Shown one piece after another: positions 30,800 through 41,675 of a DNA stretch of 64,000 bases (position 1 is its first letter; each line of letters starts with the position of its first letter). The notes below the pieces were generated by a model, which saw nothing but the letters and a program-made list of their open reading frames with translations, was not told where the DNA came from and did not search any database. This stretch comes from Pomphorhynchus laevis (taxonomy: Eukaryota; Acanthocephala; Palaeacanthocephala; Echinorhynchida; Pomphorhynchidae). Where the stretch lies: the NCBI GenBank assembly GCA_012934845.2, contig WNNJ02000440.1:54716-118715 (forward strand), given 5' to 3'. The translations under genes were made by a program, and so were the position numbers.

Positions 30800-33780
30800 A
30801 GTCAGACCTCTTTAGTTGGTTCGTGTGTAGGAAAACTGGTAGACTTCGATAGTGTCACCGAGCGTGTCACATTTTCCCATTATACGAACATTTTTGTCGG
30901 TTATTCAAATGTTCGTAGTCTCCTGGCTCAGTTCTCGGAAATTAAATTCATAGTTGCTTCGAAACGTTTTGATGTATTTTGTATAACCGAAACATGGCTA
31001 CATTCTAACATTTCGGATGACTGTGCTGCCATCCCTAACTATTTTCTAATACGTTCGGATCGCTCGTGTGATAAACGTGGAGGTGGGGTAGCCGCCTATG
31101 TGCGAAATAGTCTCCTGGTATCGACTATCTCGGCTTTTTGCGACGATATTGGTTATTCCTTTGAAGGTCTTGCTTTTACACTAGGAAATGGTCAAAGATT
31201 CCGATTCTGCGTCCTTTACCGTTCTCCGTCCAATGAATTAAGATTTGACTCTCTTAAACCACATTTGCTGAGTTTATCTTCGTATCCTCTGATTTTGCTC
31301 CTGGGTGACTTCAATATCCCCCAAATAGACTGGAAAAATAGTCATTCACGACCAATTCCGGAACTGGGAAAGTACTAAGTGACTTTCTGTTACTCTAGAT
31401 ACTACTAGTTCAACATATTTAAGAACCTACTTGTGTGACAGGGACGCCTTCTATACTCGATTTGGTCTTTACTAAGTGTTTGGGTGACGTTTCAGGTGTT
31501 CGTTATGACGCACCAATTGGCAATAGCGATCACTGTGTACACTCTATGCGACTGTCGCTGTTCAACAGGGCCTCACAAAACTCTAATTTTAAAAAACGTT
31601 GTTGGGTAGGTGTTGATGCTAGTCAACTAGCTGCAAGCTTCCCAAAAGGTATCTGTGATAGTCTTCGTATCCACTTCGGTTTGGAGGTTCCTGTAGTCTT
31701 TGATCTGCTCCATGATGAATTGAAGCGAATTTCTGATATCTTCGCTCCGCTACGTGCCTGCAAGTCCCAGCATGGACATCCTCCTTGGTTCGACAGAGAG
31801 CTTCTTGATGCTATAAGATCTCGCAACACATTGTGGCTCAAATTTAGGCGTTCTCCTGCTTCAAAACGTGCCTACATCGACTCTCGGAACTTATGCAATC
31901 GGCTAAAATTTCAGAAACGCTATTCGTACGAAGATAGTATCGCCAGGGATGCATCTTTGAATCCTAGGAGGTTTTGGTCTTATGTAAGAAACAACAGAAC
32001 ACTTGTCGCCACAATTAGCTCAATCCAAACGCCAACTGAAACTTTGACCGATCCGTCTCTAATCGACAACATTTAGCTGATGGCTTCTTGGTAAGGCTTT
32101 GACCTCTAACAAACTGCATGGCTTTAGTTGAAAGTATGTTCCGGTTGCTCATCGGTGCTGTGTTCGTCCACTCAGAGTGGATGAGGTGTTGAACGAGGTT
32201 ATGAATCTCAATTAGTTTACATCTCCGGGACCAGACAATATTGCCCCCTTCCTCGTCAAATCTCTAGCGAACGAACTGAGCGATGATTTAACTATGTTCT
32301 TCAGATACAGCTTAGACACATCTAGGATTCCTGACAGTTGGAAGTGTGCAATTGTGGTGCCTATTCCCAAAAAGTATCCTGCTAGCTTTTGCGCGGACTT
32401 TCGGCCCATTAGCTTGACTAGCGTATTCTGCAAACTTTTAGAAAGAATCATTGCTAGTAGAATCAGGGATCATTTGGATCGTAATCACATATTGGTTGAA
32501 TCTCAACATGGTTTCAGGATCGGACGTTCATGCCTTACTAACCTACTAACTGCGCGTGAAAAATGGGCTGATGCTCTGGGGGCTGGGTTTCAGGTTCATA
32601 CAGTATTCCTTGATTTTTCGAAAGCTTTTGATAGGGTACCACACGACGGCATAGTGTCTTTACTGTATCACTATGGACTTCATTCATATATTTGTGAGTG
32701 GGTCAGGGAATTTCTATCGAATAGGTCTTTCCGAGTTTGTGTGGGGGTGTGTTTTCTTATTCGGTAAATATTAATTCTGGCGTACCGCAGGGATCAGTCC
32801 TTGGCCCACTGCTCTTTATAATCTTTGTTAATGATCTGCTACTCCGCTTATTATGCTCTCATCTATCGTTTGCAGACGATCTAAAGATTTGGTCGATCAT
32901 TAGAAGTCCTGCTGATCGAGTATCGTTACAAAATGATCTAAACTCCCTGATCAAGTGGTGCGATTCTACCGGACTACGGTTGAATGTTGATAAATGTGTC
33001 CTCATGCAACTAGGTCGCCCTATTGAAACTCTAAGGTACTTTATTAGAGATATGGTCTTAAAGGAAGTGCCTCATCATAAGGATTTAAAGATTATTGTCC
33101 ATAGATCCTTGAAAACAAAGTTGAACACCGACTTCTTTCTAGGTAAAGCTACTAGGGCGTTATATTGTATTTAAAATGCATTCCTCAGGTTAAGCTGTCA
33201 TATGTTCAAGAGGTTATTCATCTCCATCGTTAGGCCACACTTGGAGTACTGCATTCAGGCTTGTTTCCCTGTCACTAAGCAAGAACTATTAGACCTGGAG
33301 TCTATTCTTAGGCGCGGATCGAGGCTATGTATTGGCTTAAGTGGTATTGACTATTATGTAGGTCTAAGTCGTATTGGGATGTTGTCGGTACGTGAGAGGT
33401 TCATATCCTTGGAAATGCTATGTCTATGGTATATGTCGAATGATGTGGTAGGTTATCCCACCGATGTAATCACTAGGCGGGTAGATCAGTTGCGGGGACA
33501 TAGCAGAGTCTTGTATAAATTTAGATTTGGCAGATTACCAAAAGTGTATTGACTCTCAAGGAGAGGAATTAACATGTGGAATTCGTTGCTTGCGGAAGTC
33601 CTTGCAGCCCCCAGTTTGAGAACCTTTAAATCACGATGCTACAAATGGATACATGAACAATGCCGCCATTCAACACTACCACTGGAATACCCTAATTAGC
33701 TACGTTGACTGACTATTTGCTTTTTTTGACTCTGCCTGAATAGCCTTTTGGCTTTGGTATGTATTGGTATAATAATAAAT
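29440..33780 (+). mobile_element. LINE family C (CR1-like), near full-length element
   Basis: ORF1 (29429-30799) is followed by ORF2 from about 30890: SNVRSLLAQFSEIKFIVASK (endonuclease start), CITETWLH, DKRGGGVAAYVRNSLL, LLLGDFNIPQIDW, then RT with FRPISLTSVFCKLLERIIAS, ESQHGFRIGRSCLTNLLTAR, VFLDFSKAFDRVPHD, SGVPQGSVLGPLLF and LSFADDLKIW (FADD in place of YADD), and the end VRPHLEYCIQACFPVTKQEL. ORF2 is broken in about five places. The 3' end reads TGTATTGGTATAATAATAAA. Confidence 0.8.
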
Positions 33781-33784
33781 GCGA

Positions 33785-35095
33785 AATACCACCGGACTGA
33801 AAATGCGCAATTGTAGTTTCGGTTTTTAAGAAGAGTGCCATGCATAATCCTGGAAATTACCGACCAGTGAGTTTAACTAGTATTGTCAGTAAAATTTTCG
33901 AATGGATAATCTATAGGTATGTTGTAAACTTATTGCGTCAATCAAATCAGATAAACCCATATCAACATGGATTCACCGTTGGACGATCGTGCTTAACTAA
34001 TTTACTTTGTACTAGGGAGGCGTCGGTTAATGGCGTGTCTAACGGGATAGCAGTTGATTGTGTCTTTATTGACTTTAGTAGGGCTTTCGATCGTACACGT
34101 CATGAAAATCTCATCGAAATGCTTTTGGACTGTAAAATAAATCCGATTATTGTAAATTGGCTCCACGCATTCTTAACGCAACGCTCTTATCGTGTTCGTA
34201 TTGGATCGAGTTTATCATCACCACGTTTTACTTACACTAGGTGTACCTCAAGGTACTGTCTTAGGTCCACTACTTTTTAACATTTATCTAAACACATTGT
34301 TTAAACAGCTACACTGTCCGTATTTGGCTTTTGCCGATGATCTTGAAATCTGGTATAAAATTACAGCGAAAAGCGGCATTACTGTATTAAAGCAAGATTT
34401 GAAAATTATTTACGAATGAAGTATTCGGAAAGGAGTGATAATAAATGTAGGTAAATGAGTCCATTTACGTTTTGGTCGGAGTGACATACATGCTGATTAC
34501 ATGTTAGGCGATAACATTGTATCTAGAGCGAATCACACACATGACCTTGGCACAATTGTTCAGTCTTCTCTCAAGACTCGTATGAACACAGACAAAATAT
34601 GTTCGAAAGGGCGAAGTGTTCTTTACTTATTGAATTGCTTCGAATATTTGCCAGTATAATGTTTTAAGATACTGTACAACGCATTGGTTCGTCCTCACAT
34701 TGAGTACATCATTCACTCATCATTTCCGTGCACTAAAGAGGAAATTAATTCACTTGATAATATATTAAGGCGAGGGTCTCGATTATGTAAAGGAGTTGCA
34801 CAGTTTCCTTATGCGTAGAGACTAAGAAAGCTAGGCATGTGTTCTATCCGGTCACGTTTAATGTATTTAGATTTAGTAGCGTTGTATAAGATCGTTAAAG
34901 CTTATGACGGATACCCAATAAATTGTGTAAGTTTGAATCATCGTGCCTGCCATCGAGGACATAGTTTGCAACTTAAAACTGAATATCAAGGAAGGTGCTC
35001 TCGAATATATCGTCTTTCGCATCGAGCTGTTAGCGTGTGGAACATGTTACCGGATTTTTTAATATCTATCCATGACAATGGAAGCCTAAGAAAGT
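33785..35095 (+). mobile_element. LINE family C, 5'-truncated RT copy
   Basis: Begins inside the RT (KCAIVVSVFKK, NYRPVSLTSIVSKIFEWIIY), then QHGFTVGRSCLTNLL, CVFIDFSRAFDRTRHENLIE, GVPQGTVLGPLLFNIY, LAFADDLEIW, and the C-terminal VWNMLPDFLIS. At least three frame breaks. It starts within a few bases of the 3' end of the preceding element, so the two look head-to-tail. Confidence 0.75.
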
Positions 35096-35435
35096 GAGAT
35101 TGTGGACTATGGGGATGATCGATAAGGCAAAACTACAGTGGGAGAAGATATGTTTGGTTTACCGGGGAGGATCCACATTATTTTGGACTTGTCGGGGTTT
35201 AGAACGAGATGGAGATTGGAGAGACGTTTGTAGATAGAAGAAAGACAGTTGGCGGCAGAAATGATGATATCGTGCATGCGATAGGCGGGTGCATAAGCAT
35301 ATATGAGGATGTCATCTGCGTATTGTATGACGTTAAAGGAGTAAGGTTTGATAAACGGAGAGGAATCGCCAAGTAAAATCTAGAAAAGCAGGGGACCTAA
35401 GACTGAGCCTTGTGGGATCTCGCAGAAAATAGAGA
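35085..35435 (-). mobile_element. LINE family L, internal RT fragment
   Basis: The minus strand equivalent of the YADD region of the 17.6-kb copy (reverse of ATACGCAGATGACATCCTCA near 35310), cut at both ends. Confidence 0.6.
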
Positions 35436-35439
35436 TAAT

Positions 35440-36060
35440 AATACAAATTTATTTAACGTTGCAAATGCGTGCCAGCTGCACGCTTACAAGTCCACTATCA
35501 AAAAATGAAAAAGTCAAGCAGATAAATTGTTTAAATGGGATCGGATTTGGCGTTTGAAGCACGGCAGGGAAGTTGATTGGCGTATATGAATGGGCAGATG
35601 ATTCCACGATAGAGGAGCAGCCACAAGAAAGGAGCGGAGTTCAAAGGATGCAGAGTAGTTTGGGACATGTAAAAGAAGGGAATTACATGAACGCAAGGAA
35701 CAGTAAACAGGACGAGAATTATCAAGAAAAGGAAGGTTGAGAAATGAAGGGGTATGAAAAGTTACAAGGCGGAAAGCAACGAGAAGACGAATTTGAACAT
35801 GACAATAAATTGTAGGCAAATCGAGAGAAGCAAGATGGTGAGATGTATGATCAAAACGACGAAGACGGAGGAGAATTCGGACTTATGCGTTGACGATGCG
35901 TTGTAGGGGAATACGAGTGGATTTAGGTTAGTTGAAAAATAGACTAAGACAATAATCGAGTCTAGAAAAAAGGAGAGAAGATATGAGAATCATACAAGGG
36001 AAATCGATCAATCTAGAAAGAATTGTAGAATTTAATGATACGGAGGGAGGTTATGAACGG
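35440..36060 (-). mobile_element. LINE family L, 3' fragment
   Basis: The minus strand 35514-35819 reads LFLN-type motifs (SFLNLPFLDNSRPVYCSLRS, APLSWNHLPIHIRQ) and ends in the family tail GCAAATGCGTGCCAGCTGCA. A separate insertion from the fragment at 35085-35435. Confidence 0.65.
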
Positions 36061-36233
36061 GATGTACGCAAATCAAGGTTGATATGATGGGAATTTAATC
36101 TTTATCCAACTCTACATCATGCGGGGTAGGAATTATTTACTACACTATACAGAAAAGCTTATAATAAACAACAAACATTTCCTATTGAACGGGATGTACG
36201 CAAATCAAGTTTGATATTATGGGAATTTAGTCA
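36055..36233. repeat. 46-bp direct repeat pair
   Basis: GAACGGGATGTACGCAAATC continuing to GGGAATTTA occurs at about 36055-36101 and 36187-36233 with four or five differences. Confidence 0.55.
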
Positions 36234-38560
36234 TTCTCAAGATATATTTTGGCGATGCTGGCGTAATATAATTCATCGAGGCAATGGAAGTCATCTGCGC
36301 ATCTGTGCGGTGAATTCTGAAGTGACATTTCCTTCGTAGAATCAAAACGGATAGCCAAGTCGTTATGATTTCTAGTGTTGGCGTATCTAACACTAGAAAT
36401 TACTTAATTATTTTAATCATCTCTCCATCCCCCATACTATTGGTGAACTGAATAATAATGATACAGTGGAACGGGCGTTCACTTGTGCTGTTTGCTTAAA
36501 AATTCATCACACAAAGATCATTGAATAAATTACTCGATAAAATACTCGACAGCAAGTACATTAGGCATACTATTATGATGATGATTGTTCTTAAAATTCA
36601 ACTTAGAACCTTTGATCAATTCAAACGATAATCTATTTGACATTAATATCTGAAAAATACATAAAATATAACGGTTACTACGCTTCGGTGAAACAGCGAG
36701 ATAGTAAATTAGCCAATATGACCTCTATAAGTCGTCGTACTTATAGAGTTAACATCCGGAATAAAATTCCAGAGTTATAAATATGGAACAAATATGTAAC
36801 TAGGCTCATGCAATGTAATTAATTTGTTTTGTTGTGTAAACGGATAGACGTACTCGATATAATACTTGTTTTTTATTTATAATAATTCAGTACATATTGT
36901 TGTTTTGTTGTCCACATATTAAGAGAGACGTGAAGATGAATAAAATTTTAAAATTTTAAGTTAAATTGTCCAATGATAAGTTTCTTGTGCTCTTAAAGGG
37001 CGTTTAAGCATCGAAATAAAATAAACAACAGGTTAAAAATTTTCGACTATTGCAATAGTCCTTTTTTAATTTTATTTACTAATTTGTTGTATTGCTATTG
37101 ACAAATGTAGGATTAATAAAAAATATGCACTTAAGTGTTTAAAGATATTGTGGATTTTTTATTGTAAAATCAATTGTTTCTAAATAGTTCGAGCATCATA
37201 TTATGAGTTTTAATTATTTTCTAATTAAATCCACCATTAAAAACACACACTTCAAATATATTTTCAGATTATTTTTTAATTTTTTACACTTTTATATATT
37301 TTTTATGCTTAATAAATAATATACTTGGCATTAGAATAAGATACACTAATAAGATACGTCGTTAACGCGTATTTGGTACCGATGCTATGTTGGGTGGAGG
37401 AATAAGGGTCGAAACCTGATAAAATAGCAGTTCATCATGATGACTTCTATTCCTTCGAATACATCGTATATTATTCATTAGGCGATTCATAAAAATTGAA
37501 TTTTATTTTATATTTTAATAATAAACTTTATCGTTATATAAATCAAAATTGTATAAAATCTTATATAATTATAAGTATTACCTATCTTATTTAGGATAAA
37601 ATTCGTTGACTCAGTTATCTGATCTGACTTATGAGTGAATGAGATGAGCATCCGACACACTACATGGACAAGGTTGATATTTTGGAAATATGAAAATCTA
37701 TAATTATTCTATATGTTACAGGAATCCTCGTACCATAGAATTAGATTTTATGACACTAGAATCCATTAAATTAGATTCTGGTATCAAGCATTTTATTTCT
37801 TTATCTTTTTGTCTATTTATGGTATAAATAATTAGATGAAATAATTAGTAAAAAACCTACGATATAAATTAATTTTAATAAGAATGAATATATTTTTTCA
37901 TAGAGAATAGCATATTTTGAACTATTTTTTTCCAAAGCATTTAGTTTCGTAATATATATATCTAGTGTTCTTTCTCATCACGTAGGATCGTGTCATTTGC
38001 TGATGTTTCAGGTAGTAGAACTACACTATAACTTAGGAAATGTATAGTTTGGAATGTCGCTTCAAATTAGGTAAATTGCGTTCGCTTTTTTATTTGCCCT
38101 TCATATATTACGACCCTTAAGCTTAAGACGTTAATGGTCTAAGCTGAAAACTTGTGGTAACTTGTTGAATCACAAAATGCTAGTGTTTAAGGGATCTGAA
38201 TGTATATTGAATATGACTGAAAACTAGATACGTTTGGAAATGTGAGAAAAGTTATGATGAACAAAGCGTTTCTGTGAAATGATGAATTCGATAGAAACCA
38301 ATAAATTCTTCTGAAGGTATCAATTAATCGAATTTATCTTTTAATTTTTGTATTTGAATGTAATTATAAAAGGTCAATTATGAGGTATAGAATTAGACTT
38401 TAATCTTTGAAAGCCTAAAAATCCTAAAATACGTTCATTCAAAAACAACGTTTACCATTCAAAAACAACGATTTTCTTAAATAAAAATTAAACGACAAAA
38501 TAAATAAGGGGAAAACAAAAAAGTACTGTCAACTAGGAAGTAACAAGTCAAAGGCAGTTA
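36234..38560. other. AT-rich intergenic stretch with small inverted repeats
   Basis: No coding exon found. Contains a hairpin TTTCTAGTGTT / AACACTAGAAA (about 36377-36408), CTATAAG / CTTATAG (about 36723-36748) and the minus-strand repeat R copy at 37377-37640. Confidence 0.35.
37377..37640 (-). repeat. Dispersed repeat family R, minus-strand copy
   Basis: In minus orientation it starts near GATAACTGAGTCAACGAATT and ends CCCAACATAGCATCGGTACC, matching the head and tail of the copy at 52886-53190. Confidence 0.5.
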
Positions 38561-39662
38561 CGACGGCATAATCCATAGTAGTCTCCATTAAAGTTACGGA
38601 TCGAATCCTGTCAGATCTGAGCTCTCCAAGACAATCTAACTCGACGCTCTTCGACTGAATCACCCGGGGTCTGTCACCCCCTCCCAAGAGTCCAATCGAG
38701 GCGGACTATGCTGGGTAAACGAGATACGAAAAGCTTGAGAAACCTTAGTCTTTGCTCTGGGGGACGTCCTCTAGAAAACAAGACTAATCCCGAGATTGCC
38801 CAAGTGCCCCTAGAAGCGCACCTGAGTTTTTCCTTTCAATGACAGATGCTGGGCTCGTTTCAGGATCATATTGCTCTCTTCAGGATACGTTTAAGTCTAT
38901 CCAGGTCGGCTTTCGCCGACCAGTTCACCGTAATGGTGAATCCCATGTATTTTACTCGACTCGTGAAGACAAGGAGTGGTTGATTAGTCAAAATGGAGCA
39001 GAGTGCAGAGAGTGCTAATCTCTTAAGTTTTTGCTTTGTTGCAGGGGCGCCATGAAAGACAACCATCTACGATTTCCCGGAGTTTAAAAGAAGATTGGAA
39101 TTGGGTAACTGGTCCTTTTAATCTTAAAAAGAATCGGCTGATGTCCGAGACTACGTCTTTGCTCCTGCGTACAGAGAACAGGGCTGTGGTATTATCAGCG
39201 TATACCACTAGACGTTGTTCACGTTTAAATATTTTAAAGATTAATGGAAGCAGCAAGATATAGTATTGGAGAAAGAGGGGAACTTTTAAGCACATTCGTA
39301 ATAGGGTAGAACTGACCCGCATCAGGGTCGTCTTTATATGTACAGCAGTATCTCCACCCTGTTAACAATTCTCGCAGGCAACCCAAGGGACCTGAGAGAA
39401 GAGATTACAAAGGGAATGGAGATGCGGTCAAATACAGCAGAAAAATCAAGAAAAACAGCCACAGCAAGTTGATAACTATTCTTCTGACAAAACTGATGCA
39501 CTTCACCTACAGCTGAATGGACCGAGCGACCTTTGACGAACCCATGAAAACCAGGTGAGATAAAATTTCGCCTACTTAAATGATCTCGGATTCTACGCGA
39601 AAGCGCTTTTTCGTAGATCGATACAAGGAAATTTTGAATCTGTATGGGCTGCAGGTCTTTCT
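38560..39662 (-). mobile_element. LINE family B copy 2, 3' half (left of nested insertion)
   Basis: The minus strand carries the C-terminal region, VVYADNTTALFSVRR (YADD changed to YADN), DISRFFLRLKGPVTQFQSS and, further left, TSRVKYMGFTI. It stops at 39662, where a family C element is inserted; the rest continues at 41675. Broken in several places. Confidence 0.75.
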
Positions 39663-41675
39663 GACATGATAGCGTTGTATAAGGTTGAGAAATAAGGCGT
39701 GGAGTCTCTGTAGTAAGAGTGATGCTTTATATAGTGAGTACAAACTAATACGCAATAAATGCAATCGCTTAAAATCAAAAAAGAGATACTTGTACGAGAA
39801 TGATGTTGCTATGTCTTTAGGACACACCCAAGCGATTTTGGAATTATGTTTGTCGATCAAGAGTATCTAATTCTAGTGTCCGACGCATTCATATCGGAAA
39901 CGAATTAGTTGAAGACCCTATGAAAATTTCTGAGGCGTTCGCTGATGTGTTTGCACTATCGTTAAATAGGGATGATGCTTATAAAGTCAATATTTGTAAT
40001 GGTTCATCAATCTGTCAGAGTCCATATATAATTATCACGATGGAGGAAGTTGAGATAGAGCTATCAAGGTTAGCTAAATGCGTGTCAGCTGGTCCTGACG
40101 ATATCCCCACTTATATCCTTAAGCTCTTGAAATGTATCCTGTCATATCCGCTTTCCAAATTATTCAACGTTTCTCTCAATACGTCGATAATTCCAAATGA
40201 TTGGAAATCGGCGATTGTGGTACCACTTCCGAAAACGAAAAATGCTTGCGATGTTAGTGATTTTAGGCCCATAAGTTTAACATCTACTGTAAGTAAGGTA
40301 CTTGAGAGAATTGTTCACAAAAGATTAATAAATGTATTGGGTTCAATAAACTATTTGAGCGACTCTCAACACGGTTTTCGGCATGGCCGCTCATGTCTAA
40401 CGAATACTTTATGTGCTCGTGAACAATGGGCTGACGCAATTTCATGTGGATTGGTTGTCGATGTCGTCTATTTGGATTTCTCCAAGGCATTTGATCGCGT
40501 TCCACATGCTGAATTAATAAGTATTCTCGAATCTATTGGTGTAGATTACTATCTGACTCGTTGGATTGAGAACTTCTTGAGTGGTCGACAATTTTGTGTA
40601 AGAGTAGGTAATGCTTTTTCATCTAAACGCAGTGTTATACGTGGTGTACCTCAAGGAACGGTTCTCGGGCCATTATTATTTTGCATTTTTATCAACGAGT
40701 TGTTGAGATCGCTTAATGTACCACACTTAGCCTATGCTGACGATTTGAAGTTATGGAATGTGATCTCGACTGAACGAGACTGTTTGTCATTGCAGCGTGA
40801 CCTGGATTTAGTGTATGAATGGAGTCTTACTACAGGAGTATCATTAAACCTGGAAAAGTGTAAGAATATGAGATTGGGTCGTGGACGCAAAGGATGTCAT
40901 ACCTACTTCATTGGTGTAAAAGAACTTGAGATAGTTTCGACTCATCGTGATCTTGGTATTTTGATCGATTCATCTTTAAAGACACGACATCATTACAACA
41001 TTCAATTAGGCAAAGCTAGAAAAATGATGCACACTATCAAAAATTGCTTTCTGAAAATAAATCCATCGTCGTTCAGGGTGCTGTTTAACTCGTTATTGAG
41101 ACCAATACTTGAGTATTGCTCTCCATCTTGCTTCCCATGTACACGGACTGAACTGAATGCTGTCGATGGAGTTCTTCGCCGTATTACCCGTTTATGTCCA
41201 GACTGTAAGTATTTACCTTATCGTGAGAGACTTAAAGTGATTGGCATATTTGACATGAAGGTGAGGTTAATGTTTATCGACTTGGTTGCAACGTGGAAAT
41301 TATTGCACAAATTTGATGGATATCCTCGAAATATTATGGCGTGTCGTAATAATAGATCCAGGCGACATCATTCGATGACAATTTTTAAACAGCATACTGG
41401 GAAACTCGCCTGTCACAAGATTGTCAAGACGTGTAGTTAACGTGTGGAATAGTCTTCCTGAATACGTTGTTGCCTCCACAACGCTGACTTTATTTAAGAA
41501 GCGATTGCGAATATGTCTGGAACAGATCGATAATATGGAGAAGCTATCGTATCCCTGATTTTCTTAACTCTATCAATTCTACATTTTGTTTAATTTTTAT
41601 TTTATTTTTTCGTGAGCAGACTGAACAGCCATATAGGCTTTGTCTTGTATGTTATAATAATACCAGATTTTCCTT
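39662..41675 (+). mobile_element. LINE family C, 5'-truncated copy nested in family B
   Basis: Starts in the endonuclease-RT linker (LRNKAWSLCSKSDALYSEYK), carries the 506-codon RT frame 39920-41440, then after one frameshift VVNVWNSLPEYVVAS, and ends at the family 3' sequence TAGGCTTTGTCTTGTATGTT followed by ATAATAATA. On both sides lies family B sequence in minus orientation that is contiguous in other copies, so the insertion is nested. Confidence 0.8.
39920..41440 (+). CDS. Reverse transcriptase frame of nested LINE family C
   Basis: 506 codons with an apparently intact RT: SAGPDDIPTYILKLLK, FRPISLTSTVSKVLERIVHK, DSQHGFRHGRSCLTNTLCAR, VVYLDFSKAFDRVPHAELIS, RGVPQGTVLGPLLFCIFINE, LAYADDLKLWN (catalytic YADD) and HRDLGILIDSSLK, then the C-terminal domain. 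It lacks the endonuclease, which is truncated or in another frame upstream. It is the best kept RT in the window and, by its nested position, younger than the family B host copy. Confidence 0.85.
   Translation: MKISEAFADVFALSLNRDDAYKVNICNGSSICQSPYIIITMEEVEIELSRLAKCVSAGPDDIPTYILKLLKCILSYPLSKLFNVSLNTSIIPNDWKSAIVVPLPKTKNACDVSDFRPISLTSTVSKVLERIVHKRLINVLGSINYLSDSQHGFRHGRSCLTNTLCAREQWADAISCGLVVDVVYLDFSKAFDRVPHAELISILESIGVDYYLTRWIENFLSGRQFCVRVGNAFSSKRSVIRGVPQGTVLGPLLFCIFINELLRSLNVPHLAYADDLKLWNVISTERDCLSLQRDLDLVYEWSLTTGVSLNLEKCKNMRLGRGRKGCHTYFIGVKELEIVSTHRDLGILIDSSLKTRHHYNIQLGKARKMMHTIKNCFLKINPSSFRVLFNSLLRPILEYCSPSCFPCTRTELNAVDGVLRRITRLCPDCKYLPYRERLKVIGIFDMKVRLMFIDLVATWKLLHKFDGYPRNIMACRNNRSRRHHSMTIFKQHTGKLACHKIVKTCS

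Noticed and set aside
38580-38610. tRNA-like B box GGATCGAATCC
   Set aside because: No A box or cloverleaf upstream; lies at the 3' end of a LINE B copy.
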